Part shown: one piece after another, positions 18,952 to 31,090 of the stretch
How positions within the stretch are numbered: position 1 is the stretch's first letter
Layout of the letters: the number at the start of each line of letters is the position of its first letter
Assembly: GCA_964017045.1 (NCBI GenBank)
Contig: OZ024808.1
Coordinates: 4,481,284 to 4,545,283 of the forward strand
DNA: 64,000 nt
Source of the DNA: Omphiscola glabra
Lineage: Eukaryota; Mollusca; Gastropoda; Lymnaeidae
Direction of reading: 5' to 3'
Made by a program: the position numbers and the translations under genes
The notes under the pieces: model-generated
The model's database searches: none
The model's input: only the letters and a program-made list of their open reading frames with translations
Told to the model about the DNA's origin: nothing

Positions 18952-19483
18952 ACTCAAACTATTCATAACGCTGAAAAGATGAGCACAGATGCAATCGGGT
19001 CGCCTGCAGAGCGGCATCACGGAAGTATTATCAAAGAAATTTATTAAATTTTAACAAAAAACAATATTACTATTTAGTAGTATTTATTTTATAACCAAAC
19101 GAAGATCAAGTGAACCTTACTTCGATTGCTCTCCGATAATTGCAGATTGGTTCTAAACTCAATTCAGCAGTGCGCAAAAAAAAAATGCACTGCTGAATTT
19201 TGAATTTATCAAAAAAGTAAAAGATTTCTGGGGCATGGTTCAAGGAGCCCCTCTACCCCCCCCTCCTGTTTTCGCTCAGGAGCCGTAGGCACCCTCGAGT
19301 TCTGCTAAAACCGAAATGAATCCATGACATACATGACATCCATGACACTGGATGATATTATGCTTGAATAGCGCGTTGATGTTGATAGACCCCCACCCCT
19401 TCAAACCCCATGTCCATTTCCTGGAACGTTAATTGTCTGATAGAAGCACTTCAAGCCAATACACGCCCCTGTTCTCAACAAAT

Positions 19484-19653
19484 CAGAGGCGTAGCAAAGG
19501 GGAGGGGGGCAGATGTTCTCGGGCGCCAGCCAGTTAGGGGCGCCAAAATGTGCTTTGATATTATTTTATTGATATGAGGGTTGAAAAAAAGACAAAAGGG
19601 GCGCTTTAAAATGAATCTGTCCCCGGGCGCCAAACACTCTAGCTACGCCTCAG
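19484..19653. mobile_element. hAT-type MITE, 170 bp, internally shortened
   Basis: Starts CAGAGGCGTAGC, ends CTAGCTACGCCTCAG (mutated end); flanks CAACAAAT and CGACAAAT (7 of 8). One of the two CCCGGG blocks is deleted. Confidence 0.85.
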
Positions 19654-19825
19654 CGACAAATCGAACTCAAGAGTAGACTTTGTGGAGTGAAGCCACTGAG
19701 CGATAATTGCATGAAAGCTGAGGGTGAATTTGAGGCTGTAGCTACAGTATATTTAGGCCTGGTCTATTTATATTCATTAAATATCCAGTTGGAAGTGAAG
19801 AAGAAAATCATAATTTGGAATAGAA

Positions 19826-20205
19826 TGGACTACGTCACTTCCTTGTTTTGTCACGTGATACGTACCAGCCATTGGTAGGCTTTCTGCTACACATAACAAC
19901 AAATAAACAGCTGATCAGCCATAGCCATTATCATTAATTCTAAAGCAAAATGTTTGTCTCCATCAGCGCTTCCCCAGTGTTAATTAAAATTTTACTTTTC
20001 AAAATATTCTTGAATACACGTGTTTTTTGTTTAATGACATTCATAAATGTGACAATAATTATAATTCAGTTATGATTAAAGGAGGAAAGTTGTTTGAAGA
20101 AAAATTTGTGAGCGACTAGTGTGTTGCAGACAGCCTACCGGAAGTATTACTTGTTTTTACTCGTATCACGTGACAAAACAATCGACTAATCGTAGTCCAT
20201 TCCCT
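19826..20205. repeat. Inverted repeat with palindromic TCACGTGA cores
   Basis: GAATGGACTACG...TTGTTTTGTCACGTGATACG at ~19,826-19,863 recurs in inverted form at ~20,161-20,204. Both arms carry CACGTG. This may be the arms of an old foldback element. Confidence 0.6.
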
Positions 20206-20639
20206 GGATTCAACTTGAGCACACAAAAAACTATGCTAACAACTATGCAGCCGAACAAAACGCACTACGTCGATTGTGCGCAAGTCTCTGACGCAACAGG
20301 CGGCGCATCGATTTGGTAACACGCCACTCCACTTACGTAGCTAAATATCTCATTATAGCTCCGCCTATATCACGATTTGACACGCATAACAGCAGTTGTG
20401 TCAGTCGCTGACGATAAATCAACGCAACACAGTTCTTCTCAGAACTTGCAATGTCATGGACCGGAAGCAGCTTACCCATGCCGTCAGAGACTGGGGCTAA
20501 AATTAAATGTTTGCGATCCATATTTGTTGCCTTTTTTGTGTTGGTTAATGGCTGGGGACCACTGATGGATACCAGTCCACCTAACACCATTTGGGAAGCA
20601 CTGCTCTAGCGCATCATGACGACCTGAAGCGAGACAGGC

Positions 20640-21055
20640 ATTCTTGTTTCAGCTTGAAGGTTCATATAATTCTTCATGTTGCTGATCTAACAAATCTATC
20701 GTTCAACAAGACAGCCAGGCATTCTTGTTTCAGCTTAGCTTTAAGGTTCATATAATTCTTCATGTTGCTGTTCTAACAAATCTATGGTTCAACAAGACAG
20801 CCAGGGATTCTTGTTTTAGTTTTCAGGTTCAAATAATTCTTCATGTTGCTGTTGTAACAAATCTATCGTTTAACAAGACAGCCAGTCATTCTTGTATTAG
20901 CTTGAATGTTCATATAATTCTTCATGTTGCTGTTCTAACAAATCTATGGTTAAACAAGACAGCCAGAGATTCTTGTTTTAGCTTTCGGGTTCAAATAATT
21001 CTTCATGTTGTTGTTGTAACAAATCTATTGTTCAACAAGGCAGCCAGGGATTCAA
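20640..21055. repeat. ~81-bp tandem repeat, 5 copies
   Basis: Unit contains AACAAGACAGCCAG, ATTCTTGTTTCAGCTT and ATAATTCTTCATGTTGCTG. Copies are moderately diverged. Confidence 0.93.
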
Positions 21056-21224
21056 ATGACGCTTGGCTGTATTGCAGGATCCGAGAGGATAGCACTAAAA
21101 ATGGCATAAAGTATAACGAATCAAAACTGAATGCTGTGTTTCAAATTCAAGGAATTTCGTTACCAGAAGTTTCCAACTTCATGTTTTCTTAAACTGGTTG
21201 GCAGCATAGGGAAGGACTTGGGTG

Positions 21225-21480
21225 CGTTGGTCAGCTGGATTGGGTGTGTTGGTCCGCTGGATTGGGTGTGTTGGTCAGTTGGATTGGGTGTGTTGGTCAG
21301 TTGGATTGGGTGTGTTGGTCAGTTGGATTGGGTGTGTTGGTCAGTTGGATTGGGTGTTTTGGTCAGCTGGATGTGTTGGTCAGCTGGATTGGATGTGTTG
21401 GTCAGTTGGATTGGGTGTTTTGTTCCGCTGGTTTGGGTGTGTTGGTCAGCTGGATTGGGTGTGTTGGTCAGTTGGATTAA
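21225..21480. repeat. 22-bp tandem repeat, ~11 copies
   Basis: Unit GTTGGTCAGTTGGATTGGGT plus GT. Open in all three plus frames because 22 is not a multiple of three; not coding. Confidence 0.95.
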
Positions 21481-21534
21481 AATATTTATTGACGTTTACG
21501 ACCCTGCTTAAGTCTGCATTCTCTCAATCCTAAA

Positions 21535-21800
21535 ATTAAAAGTCACCATTTCCAAATTCATTCCCTCCACACTAATGTTTAAAAGACACCATTTCCAAAG
21601 TCACTCCCTCCACACTAATGTTTAAAAGACACCATTTCCAAAGTCATTCCCTCCACACTAATGTTTAAAAGACACCATTTTTAAAGTCATTCCCTCTACA
21701 CTAATGTTTAAAAGACACCATTTTTAAAGTCACCATTCCCTTTACTTCTACCCTAAAACTAAACAGTTACCTTTTCCAAAGTCATTCCCTCTACACTAAA
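21535..21800. repeat. ~43-bp tandem repeat, ~6 copies
   Basis: Unit contains AATGTTTAAAAGACACCATT and AAAGTCATTCCCTCCACAC. Confidence 0.92.
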
Positions 21801-22029
21801 AGGCTTTCCCCCCCCCCCTTCTTCTCTCTACAAGCCAATATTTCCTATGGCGGCTGTAGCATTCTCTCAACCCTAAAAAAAAATCCCTATTCGCAAGTCA
21901 CGGCGCTGCTCCAGCCAACTTCACCTGTGTTCTCATTCACACAACAGGTGGTTCTCCTTTCTCTTCACTGGACAGTCACGTGACACATTTAATCATTCCA
22001 TTAACTTTTTTTTTTTAGGCAGGCTTGGC

Positions 22030-22391
22030 CAGTTGTTCCTACCCAGCTCCCCCTCCCACTCAACCCCCTCCCCCCCCCCGGGCCACCCTCCACCTAACAC
22101 AACGACCCGTGTCCACGAACTAAGCGGAGCGAGCGCTTTTCTCCCATTGGTTGGATATCTTTGGTTCGATTTCAGGGTCTGTGACTGTGACTATTTAGGT
22201 TGAAAACTGTAACAACCTTCGTTGATGTTCATCTTATGAAACGATCTTACATAAACTGAAACCACCGTGGACAAAAAAGGGGCAAAAAATAGCCGATAAG
22301 AGAACGAGCAGCAGGTTTAACTTAGCTGACACATGCAAGACGCAAACTTGATTATCGGGAGATAGCGAATAAACACAAATCTTGGTCTTTG
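22030..22391 (+). promoter_or_regulatory. Candidate ABCG2 promoter and leader exon
   Basis: A C/G-rich stretch (22,030-22,130), an inverted CCAAT box (CCATTGGTTGG at ~22,143), then ~250 bp of mixed-composition sequence ending at a perfect donor TTTG|GTAAGT (22,391/22,392). It could splice to the acceptor TTCCTCTCCAG before 33,376. This is the only such combination I see upstream of ABCG2, but there is no transcript evidence. Confidence 0.3.
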
Positions 22392-22594
22392 GTAAGTCCT
22401 GTGTTGAAACTTCATTTTTTTCCCCCCTTCATTTCGCTTACATGGATTTCATTGATTGTTGTTTAACGTGCCATTTAAATACAAGGGCCGTAGTGGAAAT
22501 GGCGTGGCGAACGTGCTACGGACAGGCATTGAGTTAAAAATCAGAGTTATTTGACATTCTTAGTAGTAGTATTTCATTGTGTTATTTGTCGGGT

Positions 22595-22870
22595 AAATGC
22601 AGACCATTGGTGCCATGATGATATCACACTGCCGCCCTCTTGGTTGCCACGACCCGCGAACTTTTATAATTCACTGTCACTAAACCTAACCTGAACCCTA
22701 AATGTATCCCTCAACCTAACCTGAACCCTAAATGTATCCCTCAGCCTAACCTGAACCCTAAATTTATCCCTCAACCTAACCTGAACCCTAAATGTATCCC
22801 TCAGCCTAACCTGAACCCTCAAACTCAATGTATCCCTCAGCCTAACCTGATGAACCCTAAATGGCAACAA
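22595..22870. repeat. Dispersed repeat C with internal 30-bp tandem repeat
   Basis: Starts near TGGTGCCATGATG, followed by CCCTCTTGGTTGCCACGACCCGC and six copies of CCTAACCTGAACCCTAAATG plus TATCCCTCAG. A diverged copy at 32,400-32,640 has the same lead-in and three such units, so the tandem tract travelled with or preceded the element's spread. Confidence 0.75.
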
Positions 22871-24129
22871 TTCTCTGCATTAGCAGAATAACGTATTATT
22901 GGCCTAAACTTAAACGTTTGTTAAAACTTAAGTCTCGAGATAATATTTCTTACGCTTCGACTCTTGTGATTTTGTGAAACACACCAATTACTATTTCATT
23001 AGATGTCTTCCGTCAGAGCATTTTTGGTGCATTTTTTTTGTTGTTATTGTTATTTATGCTTTTGAAATTTGATTTGTAGAAGGTAATGAAATATTAAGAA
23101 CCACGTAATTAAATACGATACAAGGGAATATAATTTTTCAGCGAACAAAACCAAAGAAAAAGATTTAGATAAAGTTGAACGATATTATTATATTATTTAA
23201 TTGGAACTATTCGTGTTGATTGTGTCTTTTGATTTTGGACTAGTTGGACGGGGTTTATGAACTACACATCACAACAACTTACACTAGGATTCGTACACTA
23301 GAATTTGTACACTTGGATTTGTACACTAGGATCTGTACACCAGGATTTGTACACTAGTCACTAGAATTTGTACACTAGGATTTGTACACTAGGATTTGTA
23401 CACTAGAATTTGTACCATGACATTTTAAGGTTTCACAAGTTTGTTTACAAAATATTATGAAATTGACCTATCATTTCGTATAGTTAGATCACGCTTGTAC
23501 AATCGGCAAGTCTTTTTAAATGTCAAATTTTCTTCTATCCATTTCTCCTTTATTTCTCTCTCTCCCCTTCACATTTCAGTTTATACTTTACTATTGCTCT
23601 CCATCTCATCGTCATTTCCTTTTCTTGCCCCACCACCAAATGTATTTTTAAGCGAAAAACGCATTTAAATCCCACCTTCCAACATGGCTGGTGGTCAGTG
23701 CCGTTTCTGCCGATTGTTTGTCAGGTGGTCAGTGCGGGAGGTCGTTAAAAGACAAATACACAACGTCTTCGTTCGTTAGCAGTGGACATTACTTCCAACG
23801 GCTACCCCCGTCTAGAGCAGGGATGGCACAGGGACGGCCAACAATAGGGCTTGTCATTTAATGGCGGAAATCTATAAATAGAACTGCTGTAATCATCCGG
23901 GTAATTATGCGGACAAAATGCCAACACTGTTCAGCACTGCTATGTTAGCCAAGCGACTCTTAACCTAAATCAAAACTTTGTTTTCAACTATATTTAATGA
24001 AATATTTACACCACATTAAAAAATCCACAATCTCAATAATAAAATGACATAATACTTTTTGAGAGAGATCGAGAGAAACACACTAATTAGTGGTGTTAAG
24101 GGATTGGGATCATCCGAACGCAGGTCCAA
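22871..24129. other. Intergenic with a 15-bp minisatellite
   Basis: AT-rich, no gene seen. At 23,285-23,415 are ~9 copies of TACACTAGGATTTG(T). Confidence 0.6.
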
Positions 24130-24475
24130 AATTCATAACACTAGTAGTAGTAGTTAGTTACTAGAAAGTATGCCTAATTCAAAACACTAGTAGTAGTAGG
24201 CCTAATTCATAACACTAGTAGTTAGTAGGCCTAATTCATAACACTAGTAGTTAGTAGGCCTAATTCATAACACTAGTACTAGTAGTTAGTAGGCCTAATT
24301 CATAACACTAGTAGTTAGTAGGCCTAATTCATAACACTAGTAGTAAGTAGGCTTAATTCATAACACTAGTAGTTAGTAGGCCTAATGCATAACACTAGTA
24401 GTTAGTAGGCCTAATTCATAACACTAGTAGTTAGTAGGCCTAATTCATAACACTAGTAGTAGTAGTAGGCCTAAA
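24130..24475. repeat. ~29-bp tandem repeat, ~12 copies
   Basis: Unit CATAACACTAGTAGTTAGTA plus GGCCTAATT; an internal TAGTAG expansion varies between copies. Confidence 0.95.
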
Positions 24476-25649
24476 TCGAATGTCAGTTTAATAATGTTTT
24501 ACCATTAGTAAATGGTCAAATGTGATAAAAGTCACTTAACAACTGTCGGAAACACGTTCAAGTTGTGTGTGTGTCTCTCTCTTTCTTACTCTCTCTCTGT
24601 CTCTGTGTTGGGGTGTGGGTGGGTTTTTGTAGTTTGGAAACAGGCCAATTTACGCTTGACCTGCACCCAAAGTCCATCAATAGTATTTGTGTAGATTCCT
24701 GGATGAAAGGGTGTATGAAATCTTGGGTATCTTTTAACATATAGCACGAACACTTACAAAAATTGATATTTTAATAACAAAAATTAAGAATTTAACGTGT
24801 TCTTACAAATAGGGCACTTTTCATCGATTATTATTGTGTTATTTGTGTTTTCTTCAAATTTGCTAATTGTGTAACACAGTTTCCTAAATTACATAGTTAA
24901 AAAAAAATCTTAGCCTATGCCTATAGTTATTAAATTGCCGACAGTTTTTTATCTTTTTATTTTCAGAATAATAAACAATCTGCCCCGCCCATTTGCATTC
25001 ATTTTTATTTTAATGATTTCTTTTTAGATGGGAATCTAGTAGAAAGCTAAAAGAAAGCCAAAAAATTTTGTGAACTAACATTTTGATTATCATTCCAATT
25101 TCAATTTTTGTTTAGTGTTGGGTACCAGTTGTAGAAAAAATTCTTCGTTGTATACCGTGTTTTCAGATTTATTTGTCCGCCGTTCTAAAAATAGTAACAT
25201 TACGTAGTGCGCTATGACGTTTTCCGTTTTTGGGGCATCGTTCATCACAAAGTTAATAGAAAGGTGTAAGGACATGCGGCCCGCCAATGTTGAACTCGCT
25301 GTCTTAAGTGGCCCCGCGAAGACTTTTGGGCTGGCAACAGCCTGTGAAGAGGCGTCTGCTGATGTGTTTACTTAGTCCAAATAGTAAGGGTAAAAATGTT
25401 GCCTGGGGACACTGGGGTCAGCAGTTCTCATCCTAAAGAAAATGGGTTTCCGTGCATCATCAGATGTGTCAATCGGGAATTTATGAAAAAGGCGGTTGTG
25501 CCGTTCTGTCAGAAGTCTTGTGGACCTCGGGCCACCTTAATAGACCCACAAGGCCCATAGTAGATGTTATTCTTTTTCAAATCTCAAACTAGTGAAAACA
25601 ACGGAAATGAAAATGTCCTTTCATTGCAGCGAATGATTATCATTAATAA
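24476..25649. other. Intergenic, no gene seen
   Basis: AT-rich sequence with a short TCTC/GTGT tract at 24,565-24,630. No recognisable coding segment. A minus-strand 65-codon frame at 25,090-25,287 has no family resemblance I can name. Confidence 0.5.
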
Positions 25650-25870
25650 TAAATGCCTACCTTTAGATAAATAGAGGCCCCTGAAAATATGAATATCATC
25701 CTGATATCCCAGCTACCTTTATATAAATAGAGACCCCTGTAAATATGTACTCCTGATGACCCAGCTACCTTTAGATAAATAGAGGCCCTTGTAAATATGT
25801 CATCCTGATGTCCCAGCTACATTTAGATAAATAGAGGCCCCTGTAAATATGAATATCATCCTGATGTTCC
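25650..25870. repeat. ~60-bp tandem repeat, ~4 copies
   Basis: Unit contains TAGATAAATAGAGGCCCCTG then TAAATATG, ATCCTGATG and CCAGCTAC. Confidence 0.85.
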
Positions 25871-26591
25871 ATCTACGTCCTTCTCTGTAATACGATCTAT
25901 AATAATCTAGATTCTAGACATTATATCACCAACTAATTACAGTAAATTACACCTTTTCGGGCTGTCAGTAGCTGCTATACAGGAACACCTCGAACATTGA
26001 CGGGTGCTATATTCCGAGGGACCCCCCCCCCCACCCAAACCGAAACATTTTGGGGTTCATGTTCAGACTCTAACCAAGATCCCACCCATATATTCACATC
26101 ACTTTTTTTTTTTTTAAATTACAGAGAAGTAGAAAACCTCTCTACTCTAACCACTCCATAATCAAGGTCAAGGGAATTGCTAGTTCTTTCCCTTTGATTA
26201 CCTTCGTATGTTTTTATTTCATCCCCCGCCTTTGTTGATTTGTATTTTTTTTACAAATTCACACGTCGCACGGGTTGGTATAAACAAACAAAAAAGTTCA
26301 GTCAATTCGCTAGTGTCCTGACGCCGCCTTTAATATTCTACTGTCAGGTGGGCCAGGTTATGGCCTATTACAGCCGGTGTTCAAAGGTCAAACGTCGTCA
26401 AACCAGATCAATATCACACGCGCGACTGGAATCTTGTGCGACACGCTTCAGTGATGCGTGAACGGGGGGGGGGGGGGGGGTCATGTTTATAGACGATAGA
26501 GAATTACAATGCTTCTCACGGCGTAGGCGCCCTAGGCTCACAGGCCTGTACCAATGGACCGTGTCGCGGAATGTTCTCATGCGGCTGTAAC
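25871..26591. other. Intergenic, no gene seen
   Basis: Mixed sequence with C10 (26,023) and G17 (26,464) homopolymers. Nothing supported. Confidence 0.5.
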
Positions 26592-26775
26592 ATACAGCAA
26601 TAACCTGCAGTGTATGCACACCAACAGAATAGCAATAACCTGCAGTGTATGCACACCAACAGAATAGCAATAACCTGCAGTGTATGCACACCAACAGAAT
26701 AGCAATAACCTGCAGTGTATGCACACCAACAGAATAGCAATAACCTCCACACCAACAGAATAGCAATAACCTCCA
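26592..26775. repeat. 35-bp tandem repeat, ~5 copies
   Basis: Unit AATAGCAATAACCTGCAGTG plus TATGCACACCAACAG; the last copies are truncated. Confidence 0.95.
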
Positions 26776-26807
26776 CACCGAGTGGCTCAAGAGAGGGTTT
26801 TTCAAAA

Positions 26808-27062
26808 CGAAGTGGCTATTGGTACACGGGTACCAGAAGTGAGAGGTTGGGATTAAAAAACGATTTAAAATATTATTGCTGGGTTTGTAAGACAAAATGA
26901 GGTATCAAATGAAAGATAATTGAATGGACTATACGTTTGTAATCTTATTTCTTCAATTTTACTAAAATAAACTACCACAAAGGACATCCGAATAGCATTG
27001 AGTCTAATGGTACCCGGGTGCGAATGGCGGCGCTGCGTGTCCGGGTCTATTTTGACTAATGC
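26808..27062 (+). repeat. Dispersed repeat A, copy 2
   Basis: Same ~255-bp sequence as 1,587-1,842, abutting a LINE fragment on its right. Confidence 0.85.
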
Positions 27063-27064
27063 TT

Positions 27065-27352
27065 TGATGTTATCTTCCCATCTTTTTCTCTGTCTTCCTC
27101 TTCTTCTCCCTCCTCTAGTTGTGCCCTGCGTGATTTCTTTGGCGAGCCCTTGTTTTCTGGTCACCTGGCCATACCACTCAAGTTTGCGTTTTTTTTACAG
27201 ACACCAGGAGGTCATCGTACTGCCCAGTTGCTTGAAGAATCCTTTCTTTCAATTGTTCATTGGTGATATGGTCTCTATAGCAGATGCCAAGAATGCTTCT
27301 GAAACATCTCATCTCCATCGCCTTTATTTTCCTTTCAAGATTTTGAGAATGT
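27065..27352 (-). pseudogene. Non-LTR retrotransposon C-terminal fragment
   Basis: Minus-strand: AMEMRCFRSILGICYRDHIT NEQL.., DDLLVSV.., then after a frame change QGLAKEITQGTTRGGRRRGR QRKRWEDNIK. This is the common C-terminal signature of LINE polyproteins in invertebrate genomes (MRCFRxILGIxYxDHITNE ... RRRGRQRKRWEDNI). Frameshifted and 5'-truncated. Confidence 0.9.
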
Positions 27353-27480
27353 GTAACGGTAATACATTTTGATGGCTCTTTATACAGGTCCAGTGTAATA
27401 CTAATACTGAAGTGAGTGAGAAATGAAGCCAGCAATAATTAAAATTTAAAAAAATAAACGTTATAAATAAATGCTTAGAA

Positions 27481-27674
27481 CAGTGGTTCTCAACCTTCCC
27501 AATGCCGCGACCCATTAACACAGCTCGTCATGTTGTGGCGACCCCTAACCACAAAATTATTATCGTCTGCAGAGTATATGTGTTTTCTTGATGGTCTTAG
27601 GTGACCCCTCTGAAAGGGTCGTTCGACCCCCCCCCCCCACCAAGGGGTCGCAAGCCATAGCTTGAGAACCGCTG
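27481..27674. mobile_element. SPIN-like non-autonomous hAT element, 194 bp
   Basis: Ends CAGTGGTTCTCAACCTTC and CTTGAGAACCGCTG, with inner TGTTGTGGCGACCCCTAACC and GATGGTCTTAGGTGACCCCT. Flanks GCTTAGAA and GCTTAGGA (7 of 8). The terminal and sub-terminal sequence is that of SPIN (Space Invaders) elements. Confidence 0.88.
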
Positions 27675-28141
27675 GCTTAGGAAAAATATCTAATGCGGTG
27701 TCAGAGGAGGTTTTGCTACCAGAATTCAAACTCGTAAAAACAATTGTGCATGGCTCCGACTCCTTGTAAAAATGTCTACCTTGTCGACCTCACAGCACGG
27801 TGGTAACCCCGTGCCAAATCAACTGACCATGCAGCTAAAGACTGACGTCACACAGTTTTCTGGGTGTTACCAAACATTCTTATCTCTTCGAGCGCTTGCC
27901 ATAAAACTTCATTCACTGCTTAAGTAAAACTATTTAAGGCGCGTAGGCGTAACAAACTAGGTGCAGGCGTACTTGGAGCCGTGGCGTGACCTAGTTTTAT
28001 ATTTTATTGGGGTAAGGGGTGGGGTTATATGTAGTGTAGTATACCCCCCCTCCCCCTTTGCCAGTAGTGGAACAGTTTTTAAAAAGTAAGCAAAATTTAT
28101 AGTCCTATTGATGATAGAAACATAAATGAGAACCAATACTT
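27675..28141. other. Intergenic, no gene seen
   Basis: No supported feature. Confidence 0.5.
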
Positions 28142-28460
28142 TATTTCTGTAAGGGATTTGATCCGACTTAGGCCTGTACACTGTACACACATTTATTTCT
28201 GTAAGGGCTTTGATCCGACTTAGGCCTGTACACTGTACACACATTTATTTCTGTAAGGGCTTTGATCCGACTTAGGCCTGTACACTGTACACACATTTAT
28301 TTCTGTAAGGGATTTGATCCGACTTAGGCCTGTACACTGTACACACATTTATTTCTGTAAGGGATTTGATCCGACTTAGGCCTGTACACTGTACACACAT
28401 TTATTTCTGTTAGGGCTTGATCCAACTTAGGCCTGTACACTGTACACACATTTATTTCTG
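28142..28460. repeat. 52-bp tandem repeat, 6 copies
   Basis: Unit contains TTATTTCTGTAAGGG, TTTGATCCGACTTAGGCCTG and the palindromic TGTACACTGTACACA; GACTTA recurs at 28,165, 28,217, 28,269 and so on. Confidence 0.95.
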
Positions 28461-29536
28461 TATTCATCTATTTCCAGCGTATGGCTGATCTTTGTTCTTA
28501 CCTATTTACAAGTTATTACAAGTACTGAATTTAGTTGTTTCCCTCTTTTGTTATTATTATTATTGTTATTTACAATGCATGAAATCTTTATGAATTATTT
28601 TGTGTTATTGCTTAACTAACTTCCCAACGTCTTGTTGAGAATGAAATTGGTCATGGCCAGATATTCTATCCGAGACCGCAACAAGCAAATTCGAAGCCTG
28701 GATTTGGGGTTCCCTTACCTATATACATCTTATTAAGTTAATACACATTTTGCACGAAACAGTAACATTTGGACGCCTTTGGAATATGGCTCCCGGTGCT
28801 AGTGTCCCATTTGCACAGCCATGATTTCAACCGTTCAAAGTAATGGCGGATGGTCGATGTGTGCCTCATTTCAAACATCCCATTTCTCAAATGTATTTCA
28901 CTTTTTTCCCCCCTATGATTTTTGACAAAGTAACCAGGTGAACATAAGACCGTCGTAATGTGTGATCGATCCTAGGTTATTGATAACAACAAAACAAACT
29001 CAGGCGTAACAATGTCTGCCCATAGTTCGGGCTGTTGCTCAGCTCTTATCTTCAAGGGTTATAAAGTCATTTCACCGACTTCTACTTTTAAAACTTGGTT
29101 TTATGTCCCAAAAATTGACATTTACCCTAGACAGCTGCCTAGAGGTTGACGTACTTTGCATGTCTCTGTGAATTCGAGTTGCTATTGCATTATTTTGTTT
29201 CAAATAATGGAAGATTTAAACTTCTATAAAAACAGTGAGTGTTAGTAGTTTTTAACACAAGATGTCTACGTTATCACAGACTTAATCAATTTAAATTATT
29301 TAATAATTTAACAAACATTACATTTAAAATTAAGGAGTTCATAAAGACTGCAGGTAAAAAGAAAATATCTCGTGGACAAGAAGGTGTCATAGCAATGTAC
29401 CAAAAGCCACTCTTGAAAAGAAATTATGGCTTTTTTGTTGGGTCTAAAAATCTTGCCCCCCCCCCCAACTCTCTCAATTCTGGGGCCGGCCCCCACACAT
29501 TTTTTCCCCGGTCTCTGTAGCGTTTTTTTTTTTTTG
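28461..29536. other. Intergenic, no gene seen
   Basis: AT-rich; ATTATTATT microsatellite near 28,553. Nothing supported. Confidence 0.5.
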
Positions 29537-29862
29537 GTGCCCGCTTGTCGGATTGATGTGCCTGGATGGATGTGCCCGCTTGTCGGATTGATGTGCCTGG
29601 ATGGATGTGCCCGCTTGTCGGATTGATGTGCCTGGATGGATGTGCCCGCTTGTCGGATTGATGTGCCTGGATGGATGTGCCCGCTTGTCGGATTGATGTG
29701 CCTGGATGGATGTGCCCGCTTGTCGGATTGATGTGCCTGGATGGATGTGCCCGCTTGTCGGATTGATGTGCCTGGATGGATGTGCCCGCTTGTCGGATTG
29801 ATGTGCCTGGATGGATGTGCCCGCTTGTCGGATTGATGTGCCTGGATGGATGTGCCCGCTTT
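29537..29862. repeat. 35-bp tandem repeat, ~9 copies, near-perfect
   Basis: Unit GTGCCCGCTTGTCGGATTGA plus TGTGCCTGGATGGAT. Copies are essentially identical, so the array is recent. Confidence 0.97.
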
Positions 29863-30774
29863 CGAGTTTTACTTTGCAATATGCGGAGAGGCCTCATGAT
29901 AAAAATGTAGCTATCACCTTCATGATAAAAGTAATGTAGCTATATCCTTTATGATAAAACTAATGTAGCTATCACCTTTATTTCATATAACGTTCTAATT
30001 CCGTGCATGATAAAAAGAGTGTGTAATAGTAAAGCATAATGCCAACTCGTCTGTGGTCTGTGTAACAACTGGGGTTAATTTCTACATTCTTTTTATACCT
30101 CACACTCACATCGCATGATCACTCACTCTAGTTCTCCAACAAATATTCACACCTTTAACTTACTTTAAGTTAAAACATTCATGAATACAACTCACCCACG
30201 TCCTGACATAGCACACGATAACAACACAGGACAATCAGGTCACAAAGTTCAATCTATACACACAATAATCATCAGTCATACATACTATAACAGAAAGAAA
30301 GTCAGAGGAAGTTACCTCGGTGCACATTTCGACATGATTATGCCGTCAGTGCATAATAGTTGGAGCCAACGTTTCCTCTAAGGTTTGCTGGTTCGTGTGC
30401 AAAATCATAAAGAGTGCTGTTCGAATTTATTTTTATAAAAGTTTGCTGCGCGGATGCCCAAAACTGCTTAAAGGGAACATTGGAGCAGATACTCTTGCTC
30501 CAGATAGTGCAGCCCAGCCCTGACCGGCCCATGGCTCAACTGGGAGTCGAAGCTTGACTCAAAGACCACTTTCGTGAAGAGTGGCTCAACGAAACATTTA
30601 CCGCAACATGCAGCAACCCAGTAAGAGCAAGCTCTGGTGGAAACTGGCAAGACGTGAACAAAAGCCTCATTATACATTTGCGAACGTATTGTCTAGTTTG
30701 TTTGGTGACGTACGTTTTAGTCGTGCGGCAGTCGTGAAATGAGATTGTGTTTTATTTCTGTCTGACAGCGAGCT
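29863..30774. other. Intergenic, no gene seen
   Basis: A short CATGATAAAA.TAATGTAGCTAT repeat at 29,895-29,970; otherwise nothing supported. Confidence 0.5.
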
Positions 30775-30783
30775 GCGCTATAC

Positions 30784-31081
30784 GGTTACGGAAATTTGAT
30801 CGAAAGAAATTTCGTCGACGGAAAATTGATCGACGGTAATTTGATGGAACGGAAATTTGGTCGAATCTTTTTCTCAGTTCAGACGTTGAAATTTTCGTCA
30901 AATTTCTTTTTGAACGCACTATACTATATAGTAAAACAAAATAATGCGTTCAAAAAGAAATTTGGCGCAAAATTTTAACTTATAAACTGAAAAAACGATT
31001 CGACCAAATTTCCGTTCGATCAAATTTCCGTCGATCAATTTTCCGTCGACGAAATTTCTTTCGATCAAATTTCCGGATACG
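30784..31081. mobile_element. Foldback element with 9-bp TSD (Mutator-like size)
   Basis: Arms CGGAAATTTGATCGAAAGAA...CGACGGAAAATTGATCGACG and their inverse span nearly the whole element, with inner arms AATTTCTTTTTGAACGCA and TGCGTTCAAAAAGAAATT. Flanked by perfect GCGCTATAC at 30,775-30,783 and 31,082-31,090. Nine-bp duplications are typical of MULEs; no transposase is present. Confidence 0.82.
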
Positions 31082-31090
31082 GCGCTATAC

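Noticed and set aside
29424..29897. 157-codon minus-strand frame of HPSRHINPTSG repeats
   Set aside because: Translation of the 35-bp minisatellite.
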